Shown here in pieces: positions 26,717-34,909 of a stretch of 64,000 nucleotides of DNA (within the stretch, counting starts at the first letter, position 1; every line of letters starts with the position of its first letter). The position numbers and the translations under genes were made by a program. Source of the DNA: CBDCGJ01 sp965238305 (GTDB lineage Bacteria; Pseudomonadota; Alphaproteobacteria; GCA-2731375). The notes beneath the pieces are model-generated. The model saw nothing but the letters and a program-made list of their open reading frames with translations. It did not search any database and was not told the origin of the DNA. The stretch lies in NCBI GenBank assembly GCA_965238305.1, contig CBDEHK010000001.1, forward strand, positions 1,426,001-1,490,000, in the 5' to 3' direction.

Positions 26717-28195
26717 ATGAAAAGATTATTTATGTTAGTCGCGGCAATGCTTGTCGCAGCGGTTCCGTTTCAGGCCATGGCGGCCAAAGATTCGGTCACC
26801 ATCGGGATGCGGCTGGAGCCCCCAGGGCTGGACCCGACTACCGGGGCGGCGGCGGCGATCAGCCAGATCACGCTTTACAATGTCTTTGAAACTCTGACCC
26901 GGTTGGACAATAACGGTGCCGTGCATCCGATGCTGGCGTCCAGTTGGGATGTCTCGGACGATGGCAAGAGTTATACTTTTCACCTGCTTAAAGGGGTGAA
27001 ATTTCACGACGGCACCAACCTCAACGCCCATGACGTGAAATGGACGTTTGAACGCAATGGCGCCAAGGATAGCCGCAACAAACGAAAAAAAATCTACGCC
27101 AACATGACAAAAATTTCCGTCCCCGATGCCCATACCGTGGTGATCAAGCTGGAAAACCGAAATGGCTTGTTGCCGTTCAAATTGGCGCAAGCAACGGCGT
27201 CCATTATTGGCAAGGAAAGCGCCAAGAATAATGAGACCAAACCGATCGGTAGCGGGCCCTATAGGTTTGTCCGCTGGACCAAGGGCGACAGCGTCGATTT
27301 GACTTTGTTCAAGGGTCACCGGGACGCTGGTAGCCTGACAATCAAAACCGTGCAGTTCCGTTTCATCAAAGACGCGGCAGCACAAGTTGCGGCGCTTTTG
27401 GCTGGCGATCTTGATTATCAACCAGGTCTCAGCGCCCCGGAACTGTTCGCCGATCTTAGCCAGCATCCGGATTTTGTCGGCTTGAAAGGCAATACCGAAG
27501 GCGAAACCATTCTTTCGATCAACAACAAAAGCGGGGCGCTGGCTGACGTTCGTGTTCGCCGGGCGATTGCCCATGCGATAGACCGCGAGGCCGTGATCGA
27601 AGCCGGTGGCTCCGGTTACGGGACACCGATCGGTACCCACTTTGCCCCGCATCATCCGGCCTATGTCGATCTGACTGGCAACTCCAACTATGATCCGGCC
27701 AAAGCCAAGGCCTTGTTGAAAGAAGCCGGCCATGGCGACGGCTTGAAACTGAATCTGAAACTACCGCCGGTCACCTATGCCCGGCGTGGCGGCGAAGTCA
27801 TTGCCGATCAGCTTGGCAAAGTCGGCATCGAGGTCGAAATTGAAAATGTCGAGTGGGCCGTGTGGCTGGATAAGGTCTACAAAAACAAACAGTATGACCT
27901 ATCCATCGTCTCCCATGTGGAACCGATGGACATCGGCATTTACGCCAATCCGAACTATTATTTCCAATATGATAGCAAGGAGTTCCAGGACATCATGGCC
28001 AAAGCCGATGCCGCAACCAATCAGGAAGAGCAGTACAAATATCTGCAACTGGCGCAACGCAAGCTGTCAGAAGATGCGGTGAACGGTTATCTGTTCGAAT
28101 TGGCAAAACTGGGTATTGCCCGCAAAGGCCTGACCGGTATGTGGAACAATTGGCCGGCATTCATCAACAAAGTCTCGGACCTGAGCTGGCAATAG
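26717..28195 (+). CDS. ABC transporter substrate-binding protein, peptide/nickel class
   Basis: A 492-residue periplasmic protein of the SBP_bac_5 family. Residues 1-22 are a signal peptide (MKRLFMLVAAMLVAAVPFQA). The family signature region is LASSWDVSDDGKSYTFHLLK followed by GVKFHDGTNLNAHDVKWTFE, and the C-terminal lobe has RVRRAIAHAIDREAVIEAGG. Relatives bind di- or oligopeptides, opines or glutathione. The ribosome site is GGGAGGG. No permease or ATPase genes follow; a strong terminator comes 20 bp after the stop, so its partners must be elsewhere. Confidence 0.9.
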   Translation: MKRLFMLVAAMLVAAVPFQAMAAKDSVTIGMRLEPPGLDPTTGAAAAISQITLYNVFETLTRLDNNGAVHPMLASSWDVSDDGKSYTFHLLKGVKFHDGTNLNAHDVKWTFERNGAKDSRNKRKKIYANMTKISVPDAHTVVIKLENRNGLLPFKLAQATASIIGKESAKNNETKPIGSGPYRFVRWTKGDSVDLTLFKGHRDAGSLTIKTVQFRFIKDAAAQVAALLAGDLDYQPGLSAPELFADLSQHPDFVGLKGNTEGETILSINNKSGALADVRVRRAIAHAIDREAVIEAGGSGYGTPIGTHFAPHHPAYVDLTGNSNYDPAKAKALLKEAGHGDGLKLNLKLPPVTYARRGGEVIADQLGKVGIEVEIENVEWAVWLDKVYKNKQYDLSIVSHVEPMDIGIYANPNYYFQYDSKEFQDIMAKADAATNQEEQYKYLQLAQRKLSEDAVNGYLFELAKLGIARKGLTGMWNNWPAFINKVSDLSWQ

Positions 28196-28214
28196 CAAGC
28201 TCCAGGCGATTACG

Positions 28215-28247
28215 AAAAGAGCGGTTCGGCAGAGCCGCTCTTTTTTT
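28215..28247 (+). terminator. rho-independent terminator
   Basis: AAAGAGCGGTTC pairs with GAGCCGCTCTTT (one G-T pair) around the loop GGCA, followed by a run of seven T. It closes the 21-28 kb transcript after the substrate-binding protein gene. Confidence 0.9.
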
Positions 28248-28330
28248 GTTTTCTCCCCTTGCACTTCGAGGCGGGATTAGGTAGGTAGTCCGAGCTTTGG
28301 GGGGCACCACCGCGTCCTCAAAAAGCCCAT

Positions 28331-28407
<77 letters not shown>

Positions 28408-28604
28408 ATTAACCTATTGAAATTGTTAATCTATTCTGGTTTTCCGCCGCAGGTTCCCAATATTTTCCGCTCGATACCGGCACTCTGCGCAAAATTTGGC
28501 AGTTTCATACGGGTTTCAGGCTGCTAAGGGATAATTTGACGGTGGTGTTTCTGCGCGCGCCTTGTGAAAAGTTTGTCACCTGGGAGGGTCACAACGTTCA
28601 TTTT

Positions 28605-28620
28605 TGTTTCACGTGAAACA
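28605..28620. other. parS centromere-like site (ParB binding)
   Basis: TGTTTCACGTGAAACA is a perfect 16-bp palindrome identical to the conserved bacterial parS consensus. It lies in the 285-bp non-coding stretch between tRNA-Arg and the HxlR gene. In alphaproteobacteria such sites cluster near the replication origin and nucleate ParB. No parAB genes are in the window. Nothing else was recognised in this stretch. Confidence 0.85.
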
Positions 28621-28692
28621 CGGCGTCGATATCCGTTTTTGAGACGAAACGAACGTCCTAGTGTGAACGCAAAAGATTTGCCACGGCTATTA

Positions 28693-29385
28693 TTACACGC
28701 GTTTCTTTTCGACGGCGAAGGGACTTAATCCAAGCCATTTCTGCATATTATTGGCAACCGAACGACTACCTTCAAGAACGAGGCTCTTGGTTTCCAATTC
28801 CTTTTTTACCGTTGTCAAACCCATCCATATCGCCGTCAGAGGTTTAAGATTACAGGTGACGTACAAATCGACATCAAAGCCAGGGTCAATCGAACATAGA
28901 TCAACGGTGCCATCTGCTTCGGCGATCAACCACCAATGCCGCTGGGCAACCGGAACATCGGAATAGTAAAATTCTATGACGCTTCGTCTATCTGGTAGGG
29001 GGTCTGTATTCAGATTTCGCCGCATGTCCCACATGAGCAGGGAAGGGTCAAGGTTATCCAAAGACAAATCTGCGTCGACCCAACGCTGGCCCCAGATTCC
29101 AACCGCTTCGACCACAGGGCGTAAATCCCGGCCGGCTTCGGTCAAGATATATTCATGCGACCCGCGTTTCCCGGTGGTGCTGACGCGATTGAGCACGCCT
29201 GCGATCTGCAATTCCTTGAGCCTTTGTGACAACAATGCCGGCGACATCCGAGGCACGCCTTTGCGCAGGTCATTAAACTTGGTTGACCCGGCAATCAATT
29301 CACGCAACAACACGACGGTCCATCGGGTATTCAATACCTCAGCGGCCATAGCTACCGGGCAAAACTGCTTATATCCAGCCTGCAT
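28693..29385 (-). CDS. HxlR-family regulator with C-terminal SCP2-like domain
   Basis: A 230-residue protein. Residues about 1-100 are a winged helix of the HxlR class: YKQFCPVAMAAEVLNTRWTV, LLRELIAGSTKFNDLRKGVP, then SQRLKELQIAGVL. The conserved Cys of redox- or aldehyde-sensing HxlR proteins is present near the start (QFCPVA). The remaining 120 residues look like the sterol-carrier-type domain seen in longer family members, a possible ligand pocket. It is divergent from the flavin monooxygenase at 29532 and likely controls it through the repeats at 29461. Confidence 0.85.
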   Translation of the reverse strand: MQAGYKQFCPVAMAAEVLNTRWTVVLLRELIAGSTKFNDLRKGVPRMSPALLSQRLKELQIAGVLNRVSTTGKRGSHEYILTEAGRDLRPVVEAVGIWGQRWVDADLSLDNLDPSLLMWDMRRNLNTDPLPDRRSVIEFYYSDVPVAQRHWWLIAEADGTVDLCSIDPGFDVDLYVTCNLKPLTAIWMGLTTVKKELETKSLVLEGSRSVANNMQKWLGLSPFAVEKKRV

Positions 29386-29460
29386 GCGAATTCACTTTCG
29401 ATTTTTCTTAGGACATATTTTTCAGAACATAGATTTTATTGTAAAGCCTCTGTTTCTACA

Positions 29461-29486
29461 AACTAGATTCAGTTTCTGAACTAGAT
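29461..29486. promoter_or_regulatory. candidate HxlR operator (direct repeats)
   Basis: AACTAGAT occurs at 29461-29468 and again at 29479-29486, an 18-bp period, and between them lies the inverted repeat TTCAG-TTT-CTGAA (29468-29480). It sits between the divergent HxlR and monooxygenase genes, where a control site is expected. Binding is inferred from position only. Confidence 0.4.
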
Positions 29487-29531
29487 ATTTTCGGTAATTT
29501 GAGGAAGGTTGTCTTTTTAGGAGGATCAACA

Positions 29532-30698
29532 ATGAATATCCACAAGGCAAACCCGATCGACCAACTGCGGAACATACTGCCGGATTTAGCGGCGGAAGCG
29601 CAGGCGCGGGCCGAGGAATTCGAGGGTTCGCGGCAAGTTTCGTTGGATTATGTCGCCAAACTAAAGGCCGCCGGCCTGTACCGTATTCTAGTTGCCGAAG
29701 CACAGGGCGGCCTCGGTGGTAGTCTGCTCGACTGGTATGACATGGTTAGAACGCTGGCGCGAGCGGATGCATCGACCGGCTGGTCGGTTGCGCATGGTGC
29801 CGTTTGCAGTGCCCTTATTGCCAACACGGCAGAGCCGGAATTCGTCAAACATTTTTTTGCCGATTCGGATGCCAGTGCCGCCTGGAGTAATCTTCCCAGG
29901 ATCGATGCGAGGGAAGCCGACGGCGGACTGGAGATCAGCGGTCGGTGGGGGTTTGGTACCGGCTGTACGGCCGCGACATACGTTGGCGGGATGATCCAGT
30001 TGCCGGACCCATCAAGAGAAAGCGGCGTTCGGTTTGTGGTCGCGTTGGCCCCCCTAAAAGAAGCGACAATCGACTATACTTGGGATCCGGTGGGGCTGGC
30101 CGGAACCGGCAGTCACGATATTGTCTTTGACAAAGTTTTTGTGCCGTGGGGTCGGATATTCAACTGGCCGGACAGCAAAACGAATTACGATTATCCAACA
30201 GCAATATTTGTCCCCGGCACCTGGTTTATTTCCATCTGCGCTGCGGCCACGCATTTGGGCCTGGCCCGGCGCGCCATAGACGAAGCGCGCGGTGAATTGA
30301 ACGGCAAGCTGGACCGTTTCACGCAGCAACCTCTATTGAGCAAAGCTGAAAACTTGCGTCCGCTGGAGCAGGCCGAAGGCCTGCATTATGCCTGTTCCGC
30401 CGGGTTCGAAAAAGCGCTTGATGAAGTGTGGAAATGCGGACTTGGCGGCATCGCTTTGTCTCAGGACCAGCGACTTTGCATGCGACTTGCCGCTGTTACC
30501 GCCGTACATCAATGCGAAGGTATCGTCCGCGCGGTTTATGACATCGCCGGCGCCAGTGCAATTCGTCGCAGTGGGGTGTTACAACGTCTTTACCGTGACG
30601 CCAGCTGCTTGACCCATCACGTCTCAACGAACCTGGATAGTTTCAACAATACCGGCCGTGTGCGAAGCGGCATTGATCCTTTGAGTTTCATGATATGA
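29532..30698 (+). CDS. acyl-CoA-dehydrogenase-fold flavin-dependent monooxygenase
   Basis: A 388-residue protein with the ACAD fold but of the group-D hydroxylase type (relatives of HpaB, HsaA and similar reduced-flavin-dependent hydroxylases). The N-terminus AGLYRILVAEAQGGLGGSLL and W-Y-D-M-V-R-T-L-A-R-A-D-A-S-T-G-W are typical, as is the end with YDIAGASAIRRSGVLQRLYR. A separate flavin reductase would be needed and is not nearby. The ATG at 29532 has AGGAGG upstream. It overlaps the GFA-like gene by four bases and is divergent from HxlR. Substrate unknown; aromatic compounds are likely for the family. Confidence 0.85.
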   Translation: MNIHKANPIDQLRNILPDLAAEAQARAEEFEGSRQVSLDYVAKLKAAGLYRILVAEAQGGLGGSLLDWYDMVRTLARADASTGWSVAHGAVCSALIANTAEPEFVKHFFADSDASAAWSNLPRIDAREADGGLEISGRWGFGTGCTAATYVGGMIQLPDPSRESGVRFVVALAPLKEATIDYTWDPVGLAGTGSHDIVFDKVFVPWGRIFNWPDSKTNYDYPTAIFVPGTWFISICAAATHLGLARRAIDEARGELNGKLDRFTQQPLLSKAENLRPLEQAEGLHYACSAGFEKALDEVWKCGLGGIALSQDQRLCMRLAAVTAVHQCEGIVRAVYDIAGASAIRRSGVLQRLYRDASCLTHHVSTNLDSFNNTGRVRSGIDPLSFMI

Positions 30699-31195
30699 GC
30701 GTGACCAATGAAACGCGGTCCGATGGTTGTCTCTGTGGCGCGATACGATATGAAACCAAAACTGAACCTGAACGAATAACGATATGTCATTGCAAATTCT
30801 GTCAACAGGCAACTGGATCGGCGTATATGATTGAACCCCTGTTTTTGAAAACGAACTTTGCGATTAATGAGGGCAGCCCAAAGACTTATGAGCAGCGCTC
30901 GGAGGGTAGCGGCAAGATTGTATCGATCCAATTCTGTGATAATTGCGGCACCAAACTGTTTCTTGGCTTCGAGCGCTTTGTGGAGGTGATCGATATCTAC
31001 GGTGGCACTTTTGATAATCCGGATTGGTTTGAACATTCAGTGCAAATGACAAAGCATATTTTTCTTGATTTTGCCCGTCATGGAACAATTGTTCCTGCGG
31101 GCCTGCCAATCTATAAACATCATGCAATCCTGAATGACGGAACCCTGATCGAGCCCGAGAAATACCGGCGTCCGCATGCCGTCGGTCCGAATTAG
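30695..31195 (+). CDS. GFA-family (CENP-V/glutathione-dependent formaldehyde-activating-like) zinc protein
   Basis: A 166-residue protein with the zinc-binding pattern of the family: GCLCGAIRYETKTEPE, then ICHCKFCQQATGSAYMI, and later QFCDNCGTKLF, giving seven Cys and one His that could hold two zinc ions. Family members were named after Gfa, which speeds glutathione-formaldehyde adduct formation, but most have unknown activity. Its start overlaps the monooxygenase stop (ATGA), so the two are translated together and may handle the same pathway, for example a reactive aldehyde product. Confidence 0.87.
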   Translation: MSVTNETRSDGCLCGAIRYETKTEPERITICHCKFCQQATGSAYMIEPLFLKTNFAINEGSPKTYEQRSEGSGKIVSIQFCDNCGTKLFLGFERFVEVIDIYGGTFDNPDWFEHSVQMTKHIFLDFARHGTIVPAGLPIYKHHAILNDGTLIEPEKYRRPHAVGPN

Positions 31196-31286
31196 AAAAC
31201 AGTATATTTGAGCACTGTTTTGCGCCGGCTCATCCTGAGAAGACTTGATTGATAATCTATCCATCCAACCCGCTCAGTCGTGCAAT

Positions 31287-31322
31287 GAAAAATCAGCCGA
31301 CACAAAACTGTGCCGGCTGATT
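31287..31322 (-). terminator. rho-independent terminator for the cupin gene
   Basis: AATCAGCCG (31291-31299) pairs with CGGCTGATT, with inner CACA/TGTG pairs; on the minus strand the hairpin is followed by five T. It lies just past the cupin stop at 31347. Confidence 0.75.
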
Positions 31323-31346
31323 GAGAAACTTGGGAAAGCGCCGAAA

Positions 31347-31703
31347 TTAAGCAGCGAGTTCTGCTGCTGGTCGCATCTTGAGGAAATCCTCAGGCGCCAA
31401 AGCATCCGGTACCGCGATCAAATAAATCACCTGGTCCTTAACTTCGCCTTCAGCGTGTAAAGTACGCGCTGGCACTGTTATTTTGTCGCCAGCCATAACC
31501 GGATATCGTTTGCCGCTTTCATCGTCGTAAAAATCGGTCTGCCCTGCCATGACAAAAACGTGGACTTCCTCACTATGCCAATGAATATCAGCAGCGGACG
31601 CTACTCCTGATACATAGGTTGTCGGCCACATATTATTCTGTTTCACATCTTCCAGAACATCTTGCAAACCGCCAAAGAACCCTTTTTCTATTCGAATACC
31701 CAT
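31347..31703 (-). CDS. cupin-domain protein
   Basis: A 118-residue single cupin. ADIHWHSEEVHVFVMAGQTD holds the two His, a Glu and a third His of the first cupin motif; VMAGDKITVPARTLHAEGEV holds the second. It is probably a small metal-binding enzyme or sensor. Divergent from the LysR gene at 31805, with a palindrome between, so it is a likely LysR target. It is translated from an ATG with AGGACAAC upstream. Confidence 0.8.
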   Translation of the reverse strand: MGIRIEKGFFGGLQDVLEDVKQNNMWPTTYVSGVASAADIHWHSEEVHVFVMAGQTDFYDDESGKRYPVMAGDKITVPARTLHAEGEVKDQVIYLIAVPDALAPEDFLKMRPAAELAA

Positions 31704-31788
31704 GATGTTGTCCTTTCTTTGATTTCTGACGAGATCAAGGTGCCTGAAATATTAAAATGTAAAAAGAGTGACAATAAAACAATTTTAT

Positions 31789-31801
31789 TGCAAAATTTGC
31801 A
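31789..31801. promoter_or_regulatory. candidate LysR operator
   Basis: TGCAAAATTTGCA is a perfect palindrome (6 + 1 + 6) with the T-N11-A form typical of LysR-type sites. It ends four bases before the LysR start codon in the divergent region with the cupin gene, suggesting autoregulation. Confidence 0.5.
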
Positions 31802-31804
31802 TTA

Positions 31805-32713
31805 ATGAAAATTGCTAACTTGAACTTGTTTGTCGATGTCGCTCGCTGCGGCAGTTTTACATCAGCCGCTCGCCTGTCCGATCTTGATCCGTCCCTGGTA
31901 TCCCGCAAAATCGCTGCTCTTGAACGGGAGCTTGGCTTTCGTCTATTTCATCGCACCACCCGCACAATTTCCTTAACCGAGGCGGGAAGCGAATTTTTGG
32001 GCCGGATCGAGCCGCATTTGACAGCAATAGATGAAGCGCGTTTGGTCGGCCGTGATCTGACGAACAAGCCTATCGGACAATTGAGAGTTACGGCTTCGGC
32101 AACGTTTGGACATGAAGTGTTGTCGCCGTTGTTGCCAGCATTTCTTGCAGGTACGCCGGACCTTAAGCTCGATCTGTTATTGACGGATCGCCGGATCGAT
32201 CTAATTGAAGAAGGTGTGGATTTGGCGATCCGTCTCGGAGATCTGCCAGATAGTGAGTTTATTGCCAAAAAGATCATGCCGATTGAATTCCGCATTTATG
32301 CCTCACCGAACTATTGCAACGGCAATGGCGCGATGACAGATCCGAACGAACTTTCCGGAATGAATTGTTTGACCTATTCCACCGGTCGCTATCGTGGACA
32401 GGTAATCGTGCAATGCGGTGATCAACCTCCATTCCCCGTTACCCAGTCAGGTCCTTTAACCATTTCGAATGCATTGTCGCTCAAAAATTGTGCCTGTCTC
32501 GGGATGAGCCCTGCGTTTTTACCCGATTGGCTGGTTCACCGCGAATTGAAGGATGGATCGCTGATCGACATGTTTCCCAATCATAGCTTTAGCGTCGGCC
32601 CAGAGGACAGTGCAGCATGGTTTGTCTATCCAAGCCGACTTTACATTCCTCTAAAAGTACGACATTTCATTGATTACATGCAGACCGCGATCCGTACTTC
32701 ACATCAAAAATGA
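31805..32713 (+). CDS. LysR-type transcriptional regulator
   Basis: A 302-residue regulator. The winged helix-turn-helix is at residues 1-60: NLNLFVDVARCGSFTSAARL, LDPSLVSRKIAALERELGFR, LFHRTTRTISLTEAG. The effector domain follows (QLRVTASATFGHEVLSPLLP; DLAIRLGDLPDS), as in the large CrgA/AaeR-like subgroup. It is divergent from the cupin at 31347 and probably controls it and itself. The C-terminus reaches into the start of a decayed region. Confidence 0.9.
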   Translation: MKIANLNLFVDVARCGSFTSAARLSDLDPSLVSRKIAALERELGFRLFHRTTRTISLTEAGSEFLGRIEPHLTAIDEARLVGRDLTNKPIGQLRVTASATFGHEVLSPLLPAFLAGTPDLKLDLLLTDRRIDLIEEGVDLAIRLGDLPDSEFIAKKIMPIEFRIYASPNYCNGNGAMTDPNELSGMNCLTYSTGRYRGQVIVQCGDQPPFPVTQSGPLTISNALSLKNCACLGMSPAFLPDWLVHRELKDGSLIDMFPNHSFSVGPEDSAAWFVYPSRLYIPLKVRHFIDYMQTAIRTSHQK

Positions 32714-32777
32714 CCATACAGAAAAACGAATAACGACTGCAGTTGGCATTTTCCAGAAACGAACGTTGTCTGCTAAA

Positions 32778-32806
32778 ACGTCCGCAGTAGGGAGCAAAGC
32801 GGACGT
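32778..32806. repeat. inverted repeat of the TGTCCGC-type dispersed family
   Basis: ACGTCCGC (32778-32785) is perfectly mirrored by GCGGACGT (32799-32806). The GTCCGC/GCGGAC words recur in the other repeat-bearing gaps at 38.9, 41.3, 42.9 and 43.5 kb. The whole stretch 32714-33333 has no intact gene. Confidence 0.5.
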
Positions 32807-32856
32807 AAATGTCGAAGGCGGAAAAGTCTCAATTTGACCGGAAGCCGACCTCAACG

Positions 32857-33034
32857 TTATTCCGACAGGCCGGCCTTGCGAATTCCGTCCAGCAAATGGT
32901 CGGTATATTTTGTATGCACGTACAATTGTACGCGCTTGACCTCTGATCGGAAGAATGTTGGATTTTATTATGATCTCAACCACTATCTTGCGCGATTTCT
33001 CGAGCTGACCGAGCTGCGCATATGCGGCGGCCAT
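32857..33034 (-). pseudogene. C-terminal relic of a TolB/TPR regulator
   Basis: On the minus strand one frame opens with AAAYAQLGQLEKSRKIV, a TPR helix, and another frame, reached by a shift, continues FFRSEVKRVQLYVHTKYTDH and ends L-L-D-G-I-R-K-A-G-L-S-E before the stop at 32857. The end strongly resembles the C-terminus of TolB-TPR regulators (compare DGLDKAGLPV in the protein at 2315). The rest of the gene is missing and the frame is broken, so this is a relic. Confidence 0.6.
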
Positions 33035-33119
33035 TCACGGTGGACATATTGTCGCTGCTACACTTTAGGGCCTTCGATGTGACGAGGTAGAGCAACAGCC
33101 CGAGAGCAGGACGAAGGCC

Positions 33120-33179
33120 ATGGCTGAATTGAATAGCAAAGTCGCATTGGTCAGCGGCCCACGGGCTCAAAAGATATGA
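33120..33179 (+). pseudogene. N-terminal relic of a short-chain dehydrogenase
   Basis: MAELNSKVALVSGPRAQKI followed by a stop resembles the first strand and start of the Gly-rich loop of a short-chain dehydrogenase/reductase (usually K-V-A-L-V-T-G). Only 19 residues remain before the stop, then unrelated DNA up to 33333. It could be chance, but the fit at the conserved start is good. Confidence 0.45.
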
Positions 33180-33333
33180 GCTTTTTGACTATTTTGGCGG
33201 GTGGTTCCCTTAAGCCATGGATCGCTGTACACTTTCAAACGAGTATCGGGGAAAACAAGCGGAATTTTGCTTGGGGCGCCCCGATCCTGAATGCCGAACC
33301 AGCGTTCCAAGAGCAATGGATTGGTCTTAAGAG

Positions 33334-34875
33334 ATGACTGACATCAGTCTCGTTACCGACAGTTTACAGGCCCATCCGCCGGTCGGCGCCTGGATCATTC
33401 GTGTACGGCGACGCGGTTATCAGCGCGTTCTCCTGATCCATACGAAATTTAATCTCTACTATTTCTGGGAAAAGCGCTGGTTCTTTTTTGCCATGGCCCT
33501 GGGTGGATTTATGATGACCCTGCCGTCGCCCGAAGGCCTGAGCCGCGAAGGCATGATTGTTTTGACTATGTCGGTGGTGGCGACCGTGTTGTTTGTCACC
33601 GAACCGGTGCCGTTGCCCACGGTGGCCCTGCTGATTGTCGCCGGCCAGATCATATTGCTGGATCTGGACAGCACCAAGGTCGCCAAAAGCCTGATGACCG
33701 ACAGTGTGCTGTTTATCATGGGCTCTTTGATGCTGGCCGTGGCAGTGGTGAAACAGAAATTGGATAAACGCATCGCCTGGCTGATCGTCCGGATGACCGG
33801 TACCCGCACCTCCAACATCTGTTTTGGTATCTCCGTCGTTTCCGGCCTGCTGGCCTCGTTCATCGGCGAACATACTGTGGCGGCGATGATGCTGCCGGTC
33901 GGCATTATTCTTATTACACTTACCTCCGAAGACCCTAAAAAAGTGCGTAATCTGGCCGCGGTGTTGCTTTTCTCGATCTGCTACGGCGCCTCAGTTGCCG
34001 GTATCGGCACCCCCTCCGGCGGGGCCCGCAACGCCATCATGATCGGCTATTGGAAGGAATTTTTCTACGACGCCGAAAATCCCGAAACTAGCCGCTATCT
34101 GGTCGATTATCTGCGCTGGATGACCTACGCCTATCCGATGTTCCTGTTACAGTTGCCGCTGGTGACCTTTGTCCTGTTGCGCACCTTCCGGCCGGAGTAC
34201 CGGGATCTGTCCCGGGCCGTGGCACGGCTTCGCCTACAAGTCCGCGAAGAGGGCCCAATGAAACCCGGCGACTGGCTCTCGTTACTGTTTTTTGCGGTGA
34301 TCCTGTGGTCCTGGATTTTTCTGTCGGCGAACATCGGAATGGGAACCGTGGCGATCCTGGGCGCCGCCGTATTCCTGATTGCGGGATTGGTGCAATGGGA
34401 GGATCTCAATTCCGGTGTCAATTGGGGCGTGGTCCTGCTTTATGCCGCCGCCATCTCGCTCGGCGTGGAGATGAAATCCACCGGCGCTGCGGAATGGATC
34501 GCCCAGTCTTTTCTCAACCTGCTGGCACCGATCGGGGCGGACCAGGGCTTTGGCCTCTGGATAGCGGTCTCGGCGCTGACCACCGGGGTAACCAACACCA
34601 TGTCCAATGGCGCCGCAGTGGCGGTGCTCGGACCCATTGTCCTGAATATCGCTTCGGTCGCCGGTGAAAGCCCGATCATCATCGGTTTCATTACAGCCGT
34701 GTCGTCGGCCTTTGCCTATCTTACAGTTGTTGGCACACCAGCCTGCACCATCGTCTATGCTTCCGGTTATCTCAAGACCACGGATTTCCTGACTGTCGGT
34801 TGGCGCATGACCATTGTTTCGGTGGTCGTCATGTTGGCCGCCGCCTCGTTCTATTGGCCGATGCTGGAGGGTTAA
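33334..34875 (+). CDS. SLC13/DASS-family anion transporter
   Basis: A 513-residue inner-membrane symporter for dicarboxylates, sulfate or similar anions with sodium. About 11-12 helices; the first substrate/sodium motif is LLASFIGEHTVAAMMLPVG and nearby G-I-G-T-P-S-G-G-A-R-N, and the second half has TGVTNTMSNGAAVAVLGP and L-T-V-V-G-T-P-A. In most DASS proteins the motifs are S-N-T; here E-H-T and S-N-G occur, a variant. The DNA is richer in G and C than its surroundings. A Usp-domain protein gene follows after 34 bp, as often seen beside transporters. Confidence 0.85.
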   Translation: MTDISLVTDSLQAHPPVGAWIIRVRRRGYQRVLLIHTKFNLYYFWEKRWFFFAMALGGFMMTLPSPEGLSREGMIVLTMSVVATVLFVTEPVPLPTVALLIVAGQIILLDLDSTKVAKSLMTDSVLFIMGSLMLAVAVVKQKLDKRIAWLIVRMTGTRTSNICFGISVVSGLLASFIGEHTVAAMMLPVGIILITLTSEDPKKVRNLAAVLLFSICYGASVAGIGTPSGGARNAIMIGYWKEFFYDAENPETSRYLVDYLRWMTYAYPMFLLQLPLVTFVLLRTFRPEYRDLSRAVARLRLQVREEGPMKPGDWLSLLFFAVILWSWIFLSANIGMGTVAILGAAVFLIAGLVQWEDLNSGVNWGVVLLYAAAISLGVEMKSTGAAEWIAQSFLNLLAPIGADQGFGLWIAVSALTTGVTNTMSNGAAVAVLGPIVLNIASVAGESPIIIGFITAVSSAFAYLTVVGTPACTIVYASGYLKTTDFLTVGWRMTIVSVVVMLAAASFYWPMLEG

Positions 34876-34909
34876 TACCAATGGTCGTTAATATTGGGCA
34901 AGTGGACGC

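Noticed and set aside
31196..31346. A short plus-strand gene between the GFA-like and cupin genes
   Set aside because: The stretch is explained by the minus-strand terminator hairpin; no coding signal.
33364..33905. Long His/Gln-rich frames opposite the SLC13 gene
   Set aside because: They are antisense to a well-supported transporter and have low-complexity composition typical of shadow frames in GC-rich genes.
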